Shown one piece after another: positions 29,362 through 39,175 of a stretch of DNA of 64,000 bases. Below the pieces are notes generated by a model. That model had not been told where the DNA came from, searched no databases, and was given only the letters and a program-made list of their open reading frames with translations. This DNA comes from Streptomyces sp. NBC_01232. Its GTDB lineage: Bacteria > Actinomycetota > Actinomycetes > Streptomycetales > Streptomycetaceae. Position 1 is the first letter of the stretch. Every line of letters begins with the position of its first letter. Made by a program: the position numbers and the translations under genes. The DNA is taken from contig NZ_CP108518.1 in the NCBI RefSeq assembly GCF_035989885.1, forward strand, positions 4,889,001-4,953,000. Reading direction: 5' to 3'.

Positions 29362-30540
29362 CTACCCCCGGTCACGCCACGGCAGCTCGGCCGTGACCAC
29401 GGTCCCCGCACCCACCGGCGAGTCCACCACCAGCACCCCGTCCACCGCGCCCAGCCGCTCCGCGAGCCCCGCCAGCCCACTCCCCCCGGAGGGACTGGCT
29501 CCGCCCCGGCCGTCGTCCGACACCCGGATCATCAGCCTGGCCCCCGACCGCCACACCTCCACCGTCGCGCCCCGCGCCTCCACCCCCGCGTGCTTGCTCA
29601 CGTTCTGCAGCAGCTCGGACACCACGAAGTACGCGATCCCCTCGATCGCCTCCGCCGGCCGCTCCGGCGGAAGATCCACCGCCACCTTCACCGGCACCAC
29701 GCACCGCGCCGCCACCGACGACAGCGCCGCGTCCAGGCCCCGGTCCGTCAGCACCGCCGGATGGATCCCCCGCGCGAGGTCCCGCAGCTCCTGGAGGGCC
29801 AGCTTCACCTCCCCGTGCGCCTCGTCGACCATCGCCGCCGCGCCCTCCGGGTCCTCCAGCAGCTTCTCCTTCGCCAGGCCGAGCCCCATCGCCAGCGCCA
29901 CCAGCCGGGCCTGCGCCCCGTCGTGCAGGTCCCGCTCGATGCGCCGCAGGTCGGCCGCCGCGGTGTCGACCACCACGCCCCGGTCCGATTCCAGCTCGGC
30001 GATCCGCCGCTCCAGGTCGTCGGAGGGCGACAGCAGCCCCCGTACCATCGCGCGGTCCACGTTCGCCATCAGCCGCACCAGGTACGGCAGCACCGGCCAC
30101 AGCACGAACAGGCCGGTCAGCGCTACCGTGAAGGTGAGTACTCCCCACGGCAGCCGGATCAGCTGGTACAGCACCGTCCGCCATCCGACGGGGTCCTTGA
30201 TGCTCGTCCACAGCCAGGGGAAGAATCCGCCGGACCGCTTCGGCCCGGGGATCGGGGTCGGCTCGTCCACCCGTACGCCCAGCAGTCCGCGTGCGCGTGC
30301 CCGGTCCAGCCGTCCCAATTGCCGAGACAGATACAGACCGCACGCCAGCAGCGGAATTCCGACCGCGGTCACGGAAAGACCGCCCGCGGTGGAAACCATG
30401 ACAACCGCGTAAACAAATCCGACGATCGCCAGCGGCAGGTTGCTCAGCAGATAGGCGATCTCCTTCCACGTCACGGCGCTGAAGACGGCGCGTACCGGGG
30501 GAGGGCGATCGTTGTCGGGAATGGCATGGCTCGTGGTCAT
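29362..30540 (-). CDS. Sensor histidine kinase, NarL-partner type (paralogue 2)
   Basis: 392-aa kinase, paralogue of the gene at 27590. The N-terminal membrane sensor region (ATWKEIAYLLSNLPLAIVGFVYAVVM-like) precedes HisKA_3 with His in ERDLHDGAQARLVALAMGLGLA and HATPase with ELLQNVSKHAG and VSDDGRGGAS. From ELESDRGVVVDTAAADLRR onward the two kinases match almost residue for residue, indicating tandem duplication with divergence in the sensor part. It is transcribed divergently from nuoA2 across a 147-bp gap. Confidence 0.9.
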   Translation of the reverse strand: MTTSHAIPDNDRPPPVRAVFSAVTWKEIAYLLSNLPLAIVGFVYAVVMVSTAGGLSVTAVGIPLLACGLYLSRQLGRLDRARARGLLGVRVDEPTPIPGPKRSGGFFPWLWTSIKDPVGWRTVLYQLIRLPWGVLTFTVALTGLFVLWPVLPYLVRLMANVDRAMVRGLLSPSDDLERRIAELESDRGVVVDTAAADLRRIERDLHDGAQARLVALAMGLGLAKEKLLEDPEGAAAMVDEAHGEVKLALQELRDLARGIHPAVLTDRGLDAALSSVAARCVVPVKVAVDLPPERPAEAIEGIAYFVVSELLQNVSKHAGVEARGATVEVWRSGARLMIRVSDDGRGGASPSGGSGLAGLAERLGAVDGVLVVDSPVGAGTVVTAELPWRDRG

Positions 30541-30601
30541 GCGCCACAGCCTGTCAAGTGCGACCCGCTGATGCCATGGGGTGGCCGGGGTGCTGTGAAC
30601 G

Positions 30602-30613
30602 GGGGATAACCCC
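30602..30613. promoter_or_regulatory. GGGG-ATAA-CCCC palindrome between kinase 2 and nuoA2
   Basis: Lies in the divergent promoter region, 62 bp upstream of the kinase start and 74 bp upstream of nuoA2, and is followed by ACCC as in the copy at 28976. Candidate shared operator. Confidence 0.4.
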
Positions 30614-30687
30614 ACCCTGTGTGAGGCAGGCCCTAGACTCCCGTCCGTACCAGATCGTCGACAGTGACCGAGGAGCGAGGAACGGAC

Positions 30688-31095
30688 GTGCCCGAACCAA
30701 CGGTAGCGACCGTAACCGTGCTCGCGGCGGACTACTTCCGGAGTTATTCGGTCGTCGGTCTCCTGGCCGCCCTCGGTGTGCTCTTCGTGGCCGTCGCCTT
30801 CGGCGCGGGCCGCCTGCTGCGGCCCGTCGTCCCGACCCCTGAGAAGCTGCTGACCTACGAATGCGGCGTGGACCCGGTCGGCGAGGGCTGGGCGCACACC
30901 CAGGTCCGCTACTACGTCTACGCCTTCCTCTACGTCATCTTCGCCGTCGACTCGATCTTCCTGTTCCCGTGGGCGACGGTGTTCGCCGCCGCCGGTTACG
31001 GCGCCACGACGCTGGTGGAGATGTTCATCTTCCTGGGCTTCCTGGCCGTCGGCCTGCTCTATGCGTACAAGAAGGGCGTCCTCGAATGGACGTGA
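30688..31095 (+). CDS. nuoA2: Complex I subunit A, second cluster
   Basis: 135-aa membrane subunit with three helices. The diagnostic NuoA motifs are [14 protein letters not shown] (conserved Glu-Cys) and [24 protein letters not shown]. The GTG at 30688 follows GAGGAACGGAC; an upstream GTG at 30664 is possible. First gene of a ten-gene cluster that lacks nuoD-G. Divergent from the second kinase gene. Confidence 0.93.
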   Translation: MPEPTVATVTVLAADYFRSYSVVGLLAALGVLFVAVAFGAGRLLRPVVPTPEKLLTYECGVDPVGEGWAHTQVRYYVYAFLYVIFAVDSIFLFPWATVFAAAGYGATTLVEMFIFLGFLAVGLLYAYKKGVLEWT

Positions 31096-31694
31096 CACCG
31101 GCTGTGACGCCGACCGAGGGCGTGCTGCTCCCGGAGCCCAAGCGCCTCGGAGTTCTCTCCCGCCTGGCCCCGGAACCGATGAAGGTGGTCCTGAACTGGG
31201 GCCGCCGGTACAGCCTGTGGGTCTTCAACTTCGGCCTTGCCTGCTGCGCGATCGAGTTCATCGCAGCGTCCATGGCCCGGCACGACTTCATCCGGCTCGG
31301 CGTGATCCCGTTCGCGCCCGGCCCCCGCCAGGCGGACCTCATGATCGTCTCGGGCACCGTCACGGACAAGATGGCCCCGGCGGTGAAGCGGCTCTACGAG
31401 CAGATGCCGGAGCCGAAGTACGTCATCTCCTTCGGCGCCTGTTCCAACTGCGGCGGCCCCTACTGGGACTCGTACTCGGTGACGAAGGGCGTCGACCAGA
31501 TCATCCCGGTCGACGTCTACGTACCGGGCTGCCCGCCGCGTCCCGAAGCCCTCCTGCAGGGCATCCTCAAGCTCCAGGAGAAGATCGCCCGCGAGTCGCT
31601 GGCCGAGCGTTACGCGGCCGGGCCGTCGGTCTCCCAGCTGACGAGCGGCCTGGTCACGCCGCCGCCCGCACCCGCGCAGGGGGACGGCGCATGA
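31086..31694 (+). CDS. nuoB2: Complex I subunit B, second cluster
   Basis: Carries iron-sulfur cluster N2, the last before quinone. It has 202 aa. The N2 ligands are in place: C53 and C54 (GLACCAIEF), C119 (GACSNCGG) and C149 (PGCPPRPEA). ATG at 31086, overlapping nuoA2 by 10 bp; a GTG at 31092 is possible. The C-terminal ~35 residues are a Pro/Ala tail. With all cluster ligands kept, it should be functional. Confidence 0.94.
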   Translation: MDVTPAVTPTEGVLLPEPKRLGVLSRLAPEPMKVVLNWGRRYSLWVFNFGLACCAIEFIAASMARHDFIRLGVIPFAPGPRQADLMIVSGTVTDKMAPAVKRLYEQMPEPKYVISFGACSNCGGPYWDSYSVTKGVDQIIPVDVYVPGCPPRPEALLQGILKLQEKIARESLAERYAAGPSVSQLTSGLVTPPPAPAQGDGA

Positions 31695-32995
31695 ACCTCT
31701 ACGACTCCCTCCCCGACGCGGCGCCGACGGTCTTCGGAGCCGAGGCCGTCGGCGAGTTCTCGTACGACGTCCTCACGGTGGACGTGCCCGTCGGCAGCTG
31801 GATCTCCGCCCTCGAAATCGCCCGGGACAAGCTGGGCTGCACGTACTTCGACTGGCTGAGCGCGGTGGACGAGCCCGGCACCGGCTTCCGGATCTGCGCG
31901 CACGTCGCGTCGCTGGAGAACCACCGGGTGCGCCGGCTGCTGCTGCGCACGACGGTCCCGCACAGCGCGGCCTCCCTGCCGTCCGCCGTCGCCGTCTACG
32001 CGGGGGCGGAATGGCACGAGCGCGAGACGTTCGAGATGTTCGGGGTGACCTTCACCGACCACCCGAACCTCGTCCCGCTCCTCCTCCCGGAGAACTTCGA
32101 GGGACACCCGCTGCGCAAGGACTTTGTCCTCGCCGCGCGCGTCGCCAAGGCCTGGCCCGGAGCAAAGGAGCCGGGCGAGGCGCACGACCCGGACGCGCCC
32201 AAGCGCCGCCAGATGCTTCCGCCGGGCGTCCCGGACCCCAATGACTGGGGCCCGCTGAAGGGGCAGCTCCCGCCGGCCCCCGCCCGTCCGGCCCGCACCC
32301 CGCGCGCCGCCGGAGCCGCCGGCGCCGCCGCGCGCACTCCCCGCGAGGGCGCCCCGGTCCGCCGTACCCGCTCGGTCGCCGAAGGCTCGGCCACCCAGCC
32401 CCCGGCCGACGCGACCACCGACGCGACCACGGAAACCGCGCCGCGCCCGCCGCGCCGCACCCGCTCGGTGTCGGAGGGCTCGGCCAGCCAGGCCGCCGAT
32501 CCCGCGACCCCGGACGCACCGGCCGCCGAAACCGCGCCGCGCCCCCCGCGCCGCACCCGCTCGGTGTCGGAGGGCTCGGCCAGCCAGGCCGCGGCAGCCG
32601 CCGCCCCGGACGCGGAGCCCACTGCCACCCCGGACGCACCCGCTCCGGAAACCGCGGGGCGCCCGCCGCGTCGTACGCGCTCGGTCGCCGACGGCTCGGC
32701 GAGCCAGACCCCGGCCCCGGACGCCCCGGCCGACGCGGAGGCTCCGGCTGCTCCGCCGCGCCGCCCCGCGCCCCGCAGCTCGGACGCCCCCTGGCACGAC
32801 CCGAAGCCCGCCTTCGAGGAGCCGGCTGCTCGGCCCGCGCCGACCGCCGGGCCCGACGGGCCTCCCGCGGCCGCGCCGAAGGCCGACCCGGCAGCCGGAC
32901 CCGAGCCGGAAGCCGAACACGAAGCCGAAGCCGAGCCCGGGCGCCCGGCCACCCCCAAGACCGACCCCACCCCCGACAACGGAGGCGACGCGTGA
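31691..32995 (+). CDS. nuoC2: Complex I subunit C, second cluster, with long repeat tail
   Basis: 434 aa, about twice the length of an ordinary NuoC. Residues 1 to ~160 are the 30-kDa subunit domain, with the family signature [12 protein letters not shown]...HPLRKDF. The remaining ~270 residues are Pro/Ala/Glu-rich, probably disordered, and hold four copies of an RRTRSV(S/A)(E/D)GSA(S/T)Q motif starting at residues 224, 255, 287 and 327. No NuoD part is fused. The ATG overlaps the nuoB2 stop. The tail function is unknown; the Arg-x-x-Ser pattern could suit Ser/Thr kinases or a docking role. Confidence 0.9.
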   Translation: MNLYDSLPDAAPTVFGAEAVGEFSYDVLTVDVPVGSWISALEIARDKLGCTYFDWLSAVDEPGTGFRICAHVASLENHRVRRLLLRTTVPHSAASLPSAVAVYAGAEWHERETFEMFGVTFTDHPNLVPLLLPENFEGHPLRKDFVLAARVAKAWPGAKEPGEAHDPDAPKRRQMLPPGVPDPNDWGPLKGQLPPAPARPARTPRAAGAAGAAARTPREGAPVRRTRSVAEGSATQPPADATTDATTETAPRPPRRTRSVSEGSASQAADPATPDAPAAETAPRPPRRTRSVSEGSASQAAAAAAPDAEPTATPDAPAPETAGRPPRRTRSVADGSASQTPAPDAPADAEAPAAPPRRPAPRSSDAPWHDPKPAFEEPAARPAPTAGPDGPPAAAPKADPAAGPEPEAEHEAEAEPGRPATPKTDPTPDNGGDA

Positions 32996-33960
32996 ACGAC
33001 GTCCTCGACGTCGCCCTGCGGCTGATCGTCGTCTTCGCCGTCTTCCTCGTGCTCCCGCTCGTCGTCGGGCAGACCGAGCACAAGGTGATGGCCCACATGC
33101 AGGGCCGCCTCGGCCCCATGTACGCCGGCGGCTTCCACGGCTGGGCCCAGCTCGTCGCCGACGGCGTGAAGTTCGCGCAGAAGGAAGACATCGTCCCGGC
33201 GAACGCCGACCGCCGGATCTTCCAGCTCGCGCCCGCCGTCGCCCTGCTGCCGTACCTCCTCGTCCTCCTCGCCATCCCGATCGGTCCGGGCGAGGGCGCC
33301 GTCGGCCAGGTCATCGACGCGGGCCTGTTCTTCGTGCTCGCCGTCATGGGCGTAGGAGTCCTCGGCTCGCTGATGGCCGGCTGGGCCTCCGCGAACAAGT
33401 TCTCCCTGCTCGGCGGCCTGCGCACGGCCGCCCAGCTGCTCGCCTACGAACTCCCGATGCTGCTCACCGCCGCCTCCGTCGCCATGGCCGCCGGTACGGT
33501 CTCCCTCCCCGGCATCGTTGAGGCCTTCGAGTGGTGGTGGCTGCCCTGGCAGATCGTCGGCGCACTCGTCTTCTTCACCGCCGGCCTCGCCGAACTGCAG
33601 CGCCCCCCCTTCGACATGCCCGTCGCCGACTCCGAGATCATCTTCGGCGCGTACACCGAGTACACCGGCCTGCGCTTCGCGCTGTTCCTGCTCGCCGAGT
33701 ACGCCGGCATCGTCGTCCTCTGCTTCCTCACCACCGTCCTCTTCCTCGGCGGCTGGCACGGCCCCTTCGGCGGCGACGACCTCGGCTGGGTCTGGACCCT
33801 GCTCAAGACCGCGGTCCTCGCCTTCGTCGTGATCTGGCTCCGCGTGAGCTACCCGCGTCTGCGCGAGGACCAGCTCCAGAAGCTCGCCTGGACCACACTC
33901 ATCCCGCTCGCGCTCGCTCAGATCGCGCTCACCGGCATCGTGAAGGTGGCGATCCAGTAA
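32992..33960 (+). CDS. nuoH2: Complex I subunit H, second cluster
   Basis: 322 aa membrane subunit forming the quinone chamber. The signature loop reads [28 protein letters not shown], where NuoH1 has [26 protein letters not shown]; the second cluster therefore differs at a conserved position of the quinone cavity (E-T-N-R replaced by E-L-Q-R). It lacks the hydrophilic tail of NuoH1. GTG start overlaps nuoC2. Confidence 0.95.
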   Translation: MNDVLDVALRLIVVFAVFLVLPLVVGQTEHKVMAHMQGRLGPMYAGGFHGWAQLVADGVKFAQKEDIVPANADRRIFQLAPAVALLPYLLVLLAIPIGPGEGAVGQVIDAGLFFVLAVMGVGVLGSLMAGWASANKFSLLGGLRTAAQLLAYELPMLLTAASVAMAAGTVSLPGIVEAFEWWWLPWQIVGALVFFTAGLAELQRPPFDMPVADSEIIFGAYTEYTGLRFALFLLAEYAGIVVLCFLTTVLFLGGWHGPFGGDDLGWVWTLLKTAVLAFVVIWLRVSYPRLREDQLQKLAWTTLIPLALAQIALTGIVKVAIQ

Positions 33961-34571
33961 TGCCCATCCCCGGATCCGGCCTGGCCAAGGGCCTGGCCGT
34001 CACGCTGCGCACGATGACGAAGCGCTCACACACGGCCCAGTACCCCGAGGTCCAGCCCGAACTCCCGCCCCGCTCCCGCGGGGTCATCGGCCTGTTCGAG
34101 GAGAACTGCACGGTCTGCATGCTCTGCGCCCGTGAATGCCCCGACTGGTGCATCTACATCGACTCCCACAAGGAGACGGTTCCGGCGTCCACCCCCGGTG
34201 GCCGCGAGCGCAGCCGCAACGTCCTCGACCGCTTCGCCATCGACTTCTCCCTCTGCATGTACTGCGGTATCTGCATCGAGGTCTGCCCCTTCGACGCCCT
34301 CTTCTGGTCGCCGGAGTTCGAGTACGCGGAGACCGACATCCACGAGCTGACCCACGAGCGCGACAAGCTGCGCGAGTGGATGTGGACCGTCCCGGCGCCG
34401 CCCGCGCTGGACCCGGCCGCCGAGGAGCCCAAGGAGATCGCCGCCGCCCGCAAGGCGGTGGAGAAGTCCGAAGCCGCAGCGGCGGCGGCAGCCGCCGCCG
34501 AAGCCGCAGCCGCGGCCCAGGCGGCCGAGAACGAACCGCCGACCACCCCCACCCCGGAGACTGACGCGTGA
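33960..34571 (+). CDS. nuoI2: Complex I subunit I, second cluster
   Basis: 203-aa ferredoxin-like subunit with both 4Fe-4S motifs complete: C50, C53, C56, C60 ([12 protein letters not shown]) and C99, C102, C105, C109 ([12 protein letters not shown]). The C-terminus is a low-complexity Ala/Glu helix ([19 protein letters not shown]). The ATG shares its A with the nuoH2 TAA stop. Confidence 0.94.
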   Translation: MPIPGSGLAKGLAVTLRTMTKRSHTAQYPEVQPELPPRSRGVIGLFEENCTVCMLCARECPDWCIYIDSHKETVPASTPGGRERSRNVLDRFAIDFSLCMYCGICIEVCPFDALFWSPEFEYAETDIHELTHERDKLREWMWTVPAPPALDPAAEEPKEIAAARKAVEKSEAAAAAAAAAEAAAAAQAAENEPPTTPTPETDA

Positions 34572-35188
34572 GCCCCGCCGCCACCCTGGCCGCAGCCGCC
34601 GGCACCACCGGGCCCGGCTTCCTCTCCCCGACCGGCGTCGAGATCGCCTTCGTCCTCGTCGGACTCGCCACCCTCGGCGCGGCCCTCGTCACGGTCACCA
34701 CCAAGCAGCTGGTGCACGCCGCCCTGTGGCTGGTCGTCGCGCTCGGCGGCATCGCCGTCGAGTACCTGCTGCTGACCGCCGAGTTCATCGCCTGGGTCCA
34801 GGTCCTCATCTACCTCGGTTCCGTGGTCGTCCTCCTCCTCTTCGGGCTGATGCTCACCAAGGCCCCCATCGGCCGCTCCCCGGACGCGGACTCCGGGAAC
34901 CGCTGGATCGCGCTCGGCGTCGCCGCCGTCGCGGCCGTGTCGCTGGTCTGGGTGGTCGTCGACGCCTTCCGCACCACCTGGATCGACCTCGACGGACCGG
35001 TCCAGGGCTCCACGAAGGTCTCCGGCGAGATCCTCTTCCAGCACTGGGTGCTGCCCTTCGAGGCGCTCTCCGTCCTCCTCCTCGCCGCCCTGATCGGGGC
35101 CATCGTGCTGTCCCGCAGGAACGACCCCGCCGAAGAAGCCGACGCCGCCACCCCGGCCGGCCCCGGCGACAAGAAGGGCCGGCGCTGA
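34568..35188 (+). CDS. nuoJ2: Complex I subunit J, second cluster
   Basis: 206-aa membrane subunit with about five helices, including [27 protein letters not shown], the NuoJ pi-bulge-helix region. GTG start overlaps nuoI2 (GTGA). Hydrophilic C-terminal tail shorter than in NuoJ1. Confidence 0.93.
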   Translation: MSPAATLAAAAGTTGPGFLSPTGVEIAFVLVGLATLGAALVTVTTKQLVHAALWLVVALGGIAVEYLLLTAEFIAWVQVLIYLGSVVVLLLFGLMLTKAPIGRSPDADSGNRWIALGVAAVAAVSLVWVVVDAFRTTWIDLDGPVQGSTKVSGEILFQHWVLPFEALSVLLLAALIGAIVLSRRNDPAEEADAATPAGPGDKKGRR

Positions 35189-35535
35189 TGCACCTCGCCT
35201 ACCCCGCCGTGCTCGCGGCGCTCCTCTTCTGCACGGGCCTGTACGGAGTACTGGCCCGCCGCAACGCCATCCTGGTCCTGATGTCCGTCGAGCTGATGCT
35301 CAACGCCGTCAACCTCAACCTGGTGGCCTTCGACGTCTGGCTGCGCGACACCCTGCACGCCGGCCAGGCCCTCACCCTCTTCACCATCGCGATCGCCGCC
35401 GCCGAGATCGGCATCGGCCTCGCGATCGTGCTGATGGTGTACCGCAACCGGGGCACCTCCGACGTCGACCGGCTGCGCGACACCGCCGAGGGCCACGAGC
35501 CCGCCCAGACCGACCAGAGCGAGGTCACCGCGTGA
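35188..35535 (+). CDS. nuoK2: Complex I subunit K, second cluster
   Basis: 115-aa three-helix subunit with the conserved membrane glutamates in [17 protein letters not shown] and [17 protein letters not shown]. The ATG overlaps the nuoJ2 TGA by one base; the stop overlaps nuoL2. Confidence 0.94.
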   Translation: MHLAYPAVLAALLFCTGLYGVLARRNAILVLMSVELMLNAVNLNLVAFDVWLRDTLHAGQALTLFTIAIAAAEIGIGLAIVLMVYRNRGTSDVDRLRDTAEGHEPAQTDQSEVTA

Positions 35536-37583
35536 GCACCACGACCCTCGCCGTCCTCGTCCCGCTGCTGCCCTTCCTGGGCGCGGTGGCGGGACTGCTC
35601 CTCGGCCGCCGCGCCCCCGGATTCGTCCGGCCGCTCGCGATCCTGCCGACGCTCGGCGCCGCCGTACTGGCCGTACTCGTCGCCGTCCGCCAGGGCGGCG
35701 GCAAGACGATCGACACCGCGACCGAGCTGACCCCGACCGGCTCGGTGCCGATCGACCTGTCGCTCTACATCGACGGCTTCGCCGCACTCGTCGCAGTCCT
35801 GGTCGGGGTCGTCGCCACCTGCGTACAGATCTACTCGACGGCGTACCTCCGTGAGGACCCGCGCTACCCGTCGTATGCCGCTCTCGTCTCACTGTTCACC
35901 TCCGCCATGCTGCTCGTCGTCTACTCCGGCGACCTGATGGTGCTGCTGGTCGGCTGGGAAGTCATGGGCATCTGCTCCTACTTCCTGGTCGGCCACTACT
36001 GGGAGACCGAAGCGGCCCGCTCCGCCTCCCTGAAGGCCTTCCTCGTCACCAAGCTCGGCGACGTCCCCTTCCTGATCGGCCTGTTCGCGCTCGCCACCGA
36101 CGCCGGCTCCTTCCGGATCCCGAAGATCCTGGACACCGTCGCCGAGGGCGGACTCGACCACCCGACCCTGATCGCGCTGCTCCTGCTCGCCGGGGTCGCG
36201 GGCAAGTCCGCGCAGTTCCCGCTGCACACCTGGCTCCCCGACGCCATGGCCGGCCCGACGCCGGTCTCGGCGCTGATCCACGCGGCGACGATGGTCGCCG
36301 CCGGCATCTACTTCGTCGCCCGCCTCCTGCCCGTCTTCGCGGCCTCCGGCGCCGCACTGGTGGTCATGGCCGTGATGGCGGCCGTGACGATGGTCGGCTC
36401 CGGCCTGGCCGCCCTCGCCCAGGACGACATCAAGCGGGTGCTCGCCTACTCCACGATCGGCCAGCTCGGTTACATGACCGGCGCCCTGGCCGTCGGCGAC
36501 CGCGGCGCCGCCGTCTTCCACCTCCTGTCCCACGGCGCCTTCAAGGCGCTCCTCTTCCTCGGCGCCGGCGTGATCATCCACGCCGCCGGTACGAACTCCC
36601 TGGGCGTCATGTCCCGGATGGACGGCCTGGCCAAGCGCATCCCCGACGCCTTCTGGACGATGACGATCGCGCTGCTCGCGCTCGCCGCGATCCCGCCCTT
36701 CGCCGGCTTCTTCTCCAAGGAAGCCGTCCTCGTCGCCGCCGAGCACACCGCGACCGGCCACTCCGCGTTCGCCCCCAGCGCCGCCGGCTGGCTGGTGCTG
36801 ACAGCCGGTCTGCTGACCGCCCTGCTCACCGCCGCCTACGCCACCCGGCTGTGGCTGATGGCCTTCCGCGGCCGGGGCGCTGCCGCCCCCGACCACGGCA
36901 AGGAGCCCCTCGCCATGACCGGCGTGCTGTGGCTGCTGGCGATCCCGTCGGTCGGCTTCGGCCTCGCGGCGGGCCCCATCGCCGACTGGTTCGACGACGG
37001 GGAACTCACCCCGACCCTGGTCACCTCCGTCCTCGGCACGGGCGCCGCGGCCATCGGCGCGATGCTCACCTACGCCCTCTGGCAGCGCGCCTCCGCGAAG
37101 GCCGCCCTCGCGACGGCGGACGGCATCGGAGCCGGATCGGGAGCCGGTGCCAGGGCCGGCGCCGGGGCCGGTGCCGAAGTGCCCGCCTCCGTCGCCGCCG
37201 CCGAATCCGCCGCGGAAACCCCCGAGGTGGCCGAGGTCACCCACGATCACCCCGCCGTCCCGGCCGGCCCCGCCGCCGACCCCGGCAAGGCGCTCCTCGG
37301 CCCCCTGCACCGCCACGCGGCCGACGGCTTCCACCTCGACGCCGTCTACGACCGGCTCTTCGTGCGGCCCGTCCGGGCCGCGGCGAGCCTCGTCCGCTTC
37401 CTCGACCGCGAGGTCGTGGACACATACGTCCGCGGGGCGGGCACCGGCACCCGGCTGCTCGGCAGCCTCGTACGCCGCGCCCAGACCGGCAACGTGCAGA
37501 GCTACCTGAGCGCCCTGCTCGCCGGCGCCGTGGTCCTGGCGATCGCCACCGCCGTCCTCGCCAACGTCAACGCCGGATCGTGA
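35532..37583 (+). CDS. nuoL2: Complex I subunit L, second cluster
   Basis: 683-aa antiporter-like proton-pumping subunit. Core motifs are [43 protein letters not shown] and [16 protein letters not shown]. Between the last core helices and the C-terminal anchor there is a ~60-residue Gly/Ala/Glu low-complexity linker ([19 protein letters not shown]) absent from NuoL1. GTG start. Confidence 0.95.
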   Translation: MSTTTLAVLVPLLPFLGAVAGLLLGRRAPGFVRPLAILPTLGAAVLAVLVAVRQGGGKTIDTATELTPTGSVPIDLSLYIDGFAALVAVLVGVVATCVQIYSTAYLREDPRYPSYAALVSLFTSAMLLVVYSGDLMVLLVGWEVMGICSYFLVGHYWETEAARSASLKAFLVTKLGDVPFLIGLFALATDAGSFRIPKILDTVAEGGLDHPTLIALLLLAGVAGKSAQFPLHTWLPDAMAGPTPVSALIHAATMVAAGIYFVARLLPVFAASGAALVVMAVMAAVTMVGSGLAALAQDDIKRVLAYSTIGQLGYMTGALAVGDRGAAVFHLLSHGAFKALLFLGAGVIIHAAGTNSLGVMSRMDGLAKRIPDAFWTMTIALLALAAIPPFAGFFSKEAVLVAAEHTATGHSAFAPSAAGWLVLTAGLLTALLTAAYATRLWLMAFRGRGAAAPDHGKEPLAMTGVLWLLAIPSVGFGLAAGPIADWFDDGELTPTLVTSVLGTGAAAIGAMLTYALWQRASAKAALATADGIGAGSGAGARAGAGAGAEVPASVAAAESAAETPEVAEVTHDHPAVPAGPAADPGKALLGPLHRHAADGFHLDAVYDRLFVRPVRAAASLVRFLDREVVDTYVRGAGTGTRLLGSLVRRAQTGNVQSYLSALLAGAVVLAIATAVLANVNAGS

Positions 37584-39175
37584 GCCGTGAGTCAGCCGTG
37601 ATTGATATCAGCCCGTCCGTGATGCAGTTCCTTCTGGCGTTCGTCGTGGCCGCACCGCTCCTCGGCTCCGCCGCGGCGCTCCTGCCCGCCCCGCCCGGCC
37701 TCAAGGGCAAGAGCCCCGAACAGGCCGTGCTCCGCCACGGCGTCACCGTGACCGGAGTGATCCTCGCCGCGGCCATCGCCCTCGCCCTGGGCTTCGACCA
37801 CGACGCCCCGTCCCGCTTCCAGGCGACGACGGACATCAGCTGGATCCAGGCGCTGAACGTCCGGATCCACCTCGGCATCGACGGCATCTCGCTCCCCCTC
37901 CTCCTGATGACCGCGCTGCTGTTCTTCCTCTGCGCGCTCTACAGCTACTTCAAGCTCCCCGAAGGACCCTCCCCGAAGGCCTTCGTCGCCCTGCTCCTGG
38001 TCCTGGAGTCCGGCACCCTCGCGACCTTCGCCGTACTCGACCTGCTGCTCTTCTTCCTCGCCTTCGAGATGGTCCTCATCCCGATGTACTTCCTCATCGC
38101 CCGCTGGGGCGGTGCTCAGCGGCAGGCCGCCGCCTGGAAGTTCATCCTCTACACGCTCCTCGGCTCCGTCGTCATGCTGCTCGGACTCCTCCTCATCGGT
38201 GTGACGGCGGGCACATTCGACATGGTGGCACTCGCCTCTGACAACGGCCGCGAACTGTCCAGCACCACCCAGCTCCTGGCCGTGGCCTCCATCGGAATCG
38301 GCCTCGCCGTGAAGACCCCGATGTGGCCCCTGCACAGCTGGCTGCCGGACGCCCACACCGCCGCGCCCACCGTCGGATCCGTCCTGCTGGCCGGCGTCCT
38401 GCTCAAGATGGGCACGTACGGGTTCGTCCGCATCCTGCTCCCCGTCACCCCCGACGGCATGGCCACCTTCGCCCCTTACCTGGGCGCCTTCGCCGTCGTC
38501 GGCATCGTCTACGGATCGCTCGCCTGCCTCGCGCTGGCCCGCAAGGGGAACAAGGGCGACCTCAAGCGCCTCATCGCCTACTCCTCCGTCGGCCACATGG
38601 GCTTCGTGCTCCTCGGCATCGCGAGCATGACCCCCACCGGCGTCAACGGCGCGCTCTTCGCGAACATCGCCCACGGCCTGATCACCGGCCTCCTCTTCTT
38701 CCTGGTCGGCGCCCTCAAGGACCGCTACGGCACCGCCGACCTCGACACCCTCGCCGGAGCCACCGGCGCAGCCCTCTACGGCCGCGCCCCCCGCCTCGGC
38801 GCGTTCCTCGCCTTCGCCGCCGTCGCCTCCCTGGGCCTCCCGGGCCTGGCCGGCTTCTGGGGCGAGATGCTGGCCCTCTTCGGCGCCTTCGACCCCGCCG
38901 AGGGCCTCTCCCGCCCCGCGTTCCTCACCTACACGGCCATCGGCGCGTTCGGCACCCTGCTCACCGCGGCCTACCTGCTGATCGTCGTACGGCGCGTCTG
39001 CATGGGAGACCCCAAAGCCGGTCCCGAGCTCGCCGTCGCGGACATCCAGCACTACGAGTTCGCCGCCTGGACCCCGCTCGTCGCCCTCACCGTCCTCGCC
39101 GGCCTGTGGCCCGCGGTCCTCCTCGGCCTCACCGATCCGGCCGTCCAGAAGCTCCTCGCAGGAGGCAACTCATGA
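37580..39175 (+). CDS. nuoM2: Complex I subunit M, second cluster
   Basis: 531-aa proton-pumping subunit with FFLAFEMVLIPMYFLIARWGG, KTPMWPLHSWLPDAHTAAPT and LKRLIAYSSVGHMGFV. The GTG at 37580 overlaps the nuoL2 stop; a second GTG at 37598 is possible. Confidence 0.94.
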   Translation: MSRESAVIDISPSVMQFLLAFVVAAPLLGSAAALLPAPPGLKGKSPEQAVLRHGVTVTGVILAAAIALALGFDHDAPSRFQATTDISWIQALNVRIHLGIDGISLPLLLMTALLFFLCALYSYFKLPEGPSPKAFVALLLVLESGTLATFAVLDLLLFFLAFEMVLIPMYFLIARWGGAQRQAAAWKFILYTLLGSVVMLLGLLLIGVTAGTFDMVALASDNGRELSSTTQLLAVASIGIGLAVKTPMWPLHSWLPDAHTAAPTVGSVLLAGVLLKMGTYGFVRILLPVTPDGMATFAPYLGAFAVVGIVYGSLACLALARKGNKGDLKRLIAYSSVGHMGFVLLGIASMTPTGVNGALFANIAHGLITGLLFFLVGALKDRYGTADLDTLAGATGAALYGRAPRLGAFLAFAAVASLGLPGLAGFWGEMLALFGAFDPAEGLSRPAFLTYTAIGAFGTLLTAAYLLIVVRRVCMGDPKAGPELAVADIQHYEFAAWTPLVALTVLAGLWPAVLLGLTDPAVQKLLAGGNS

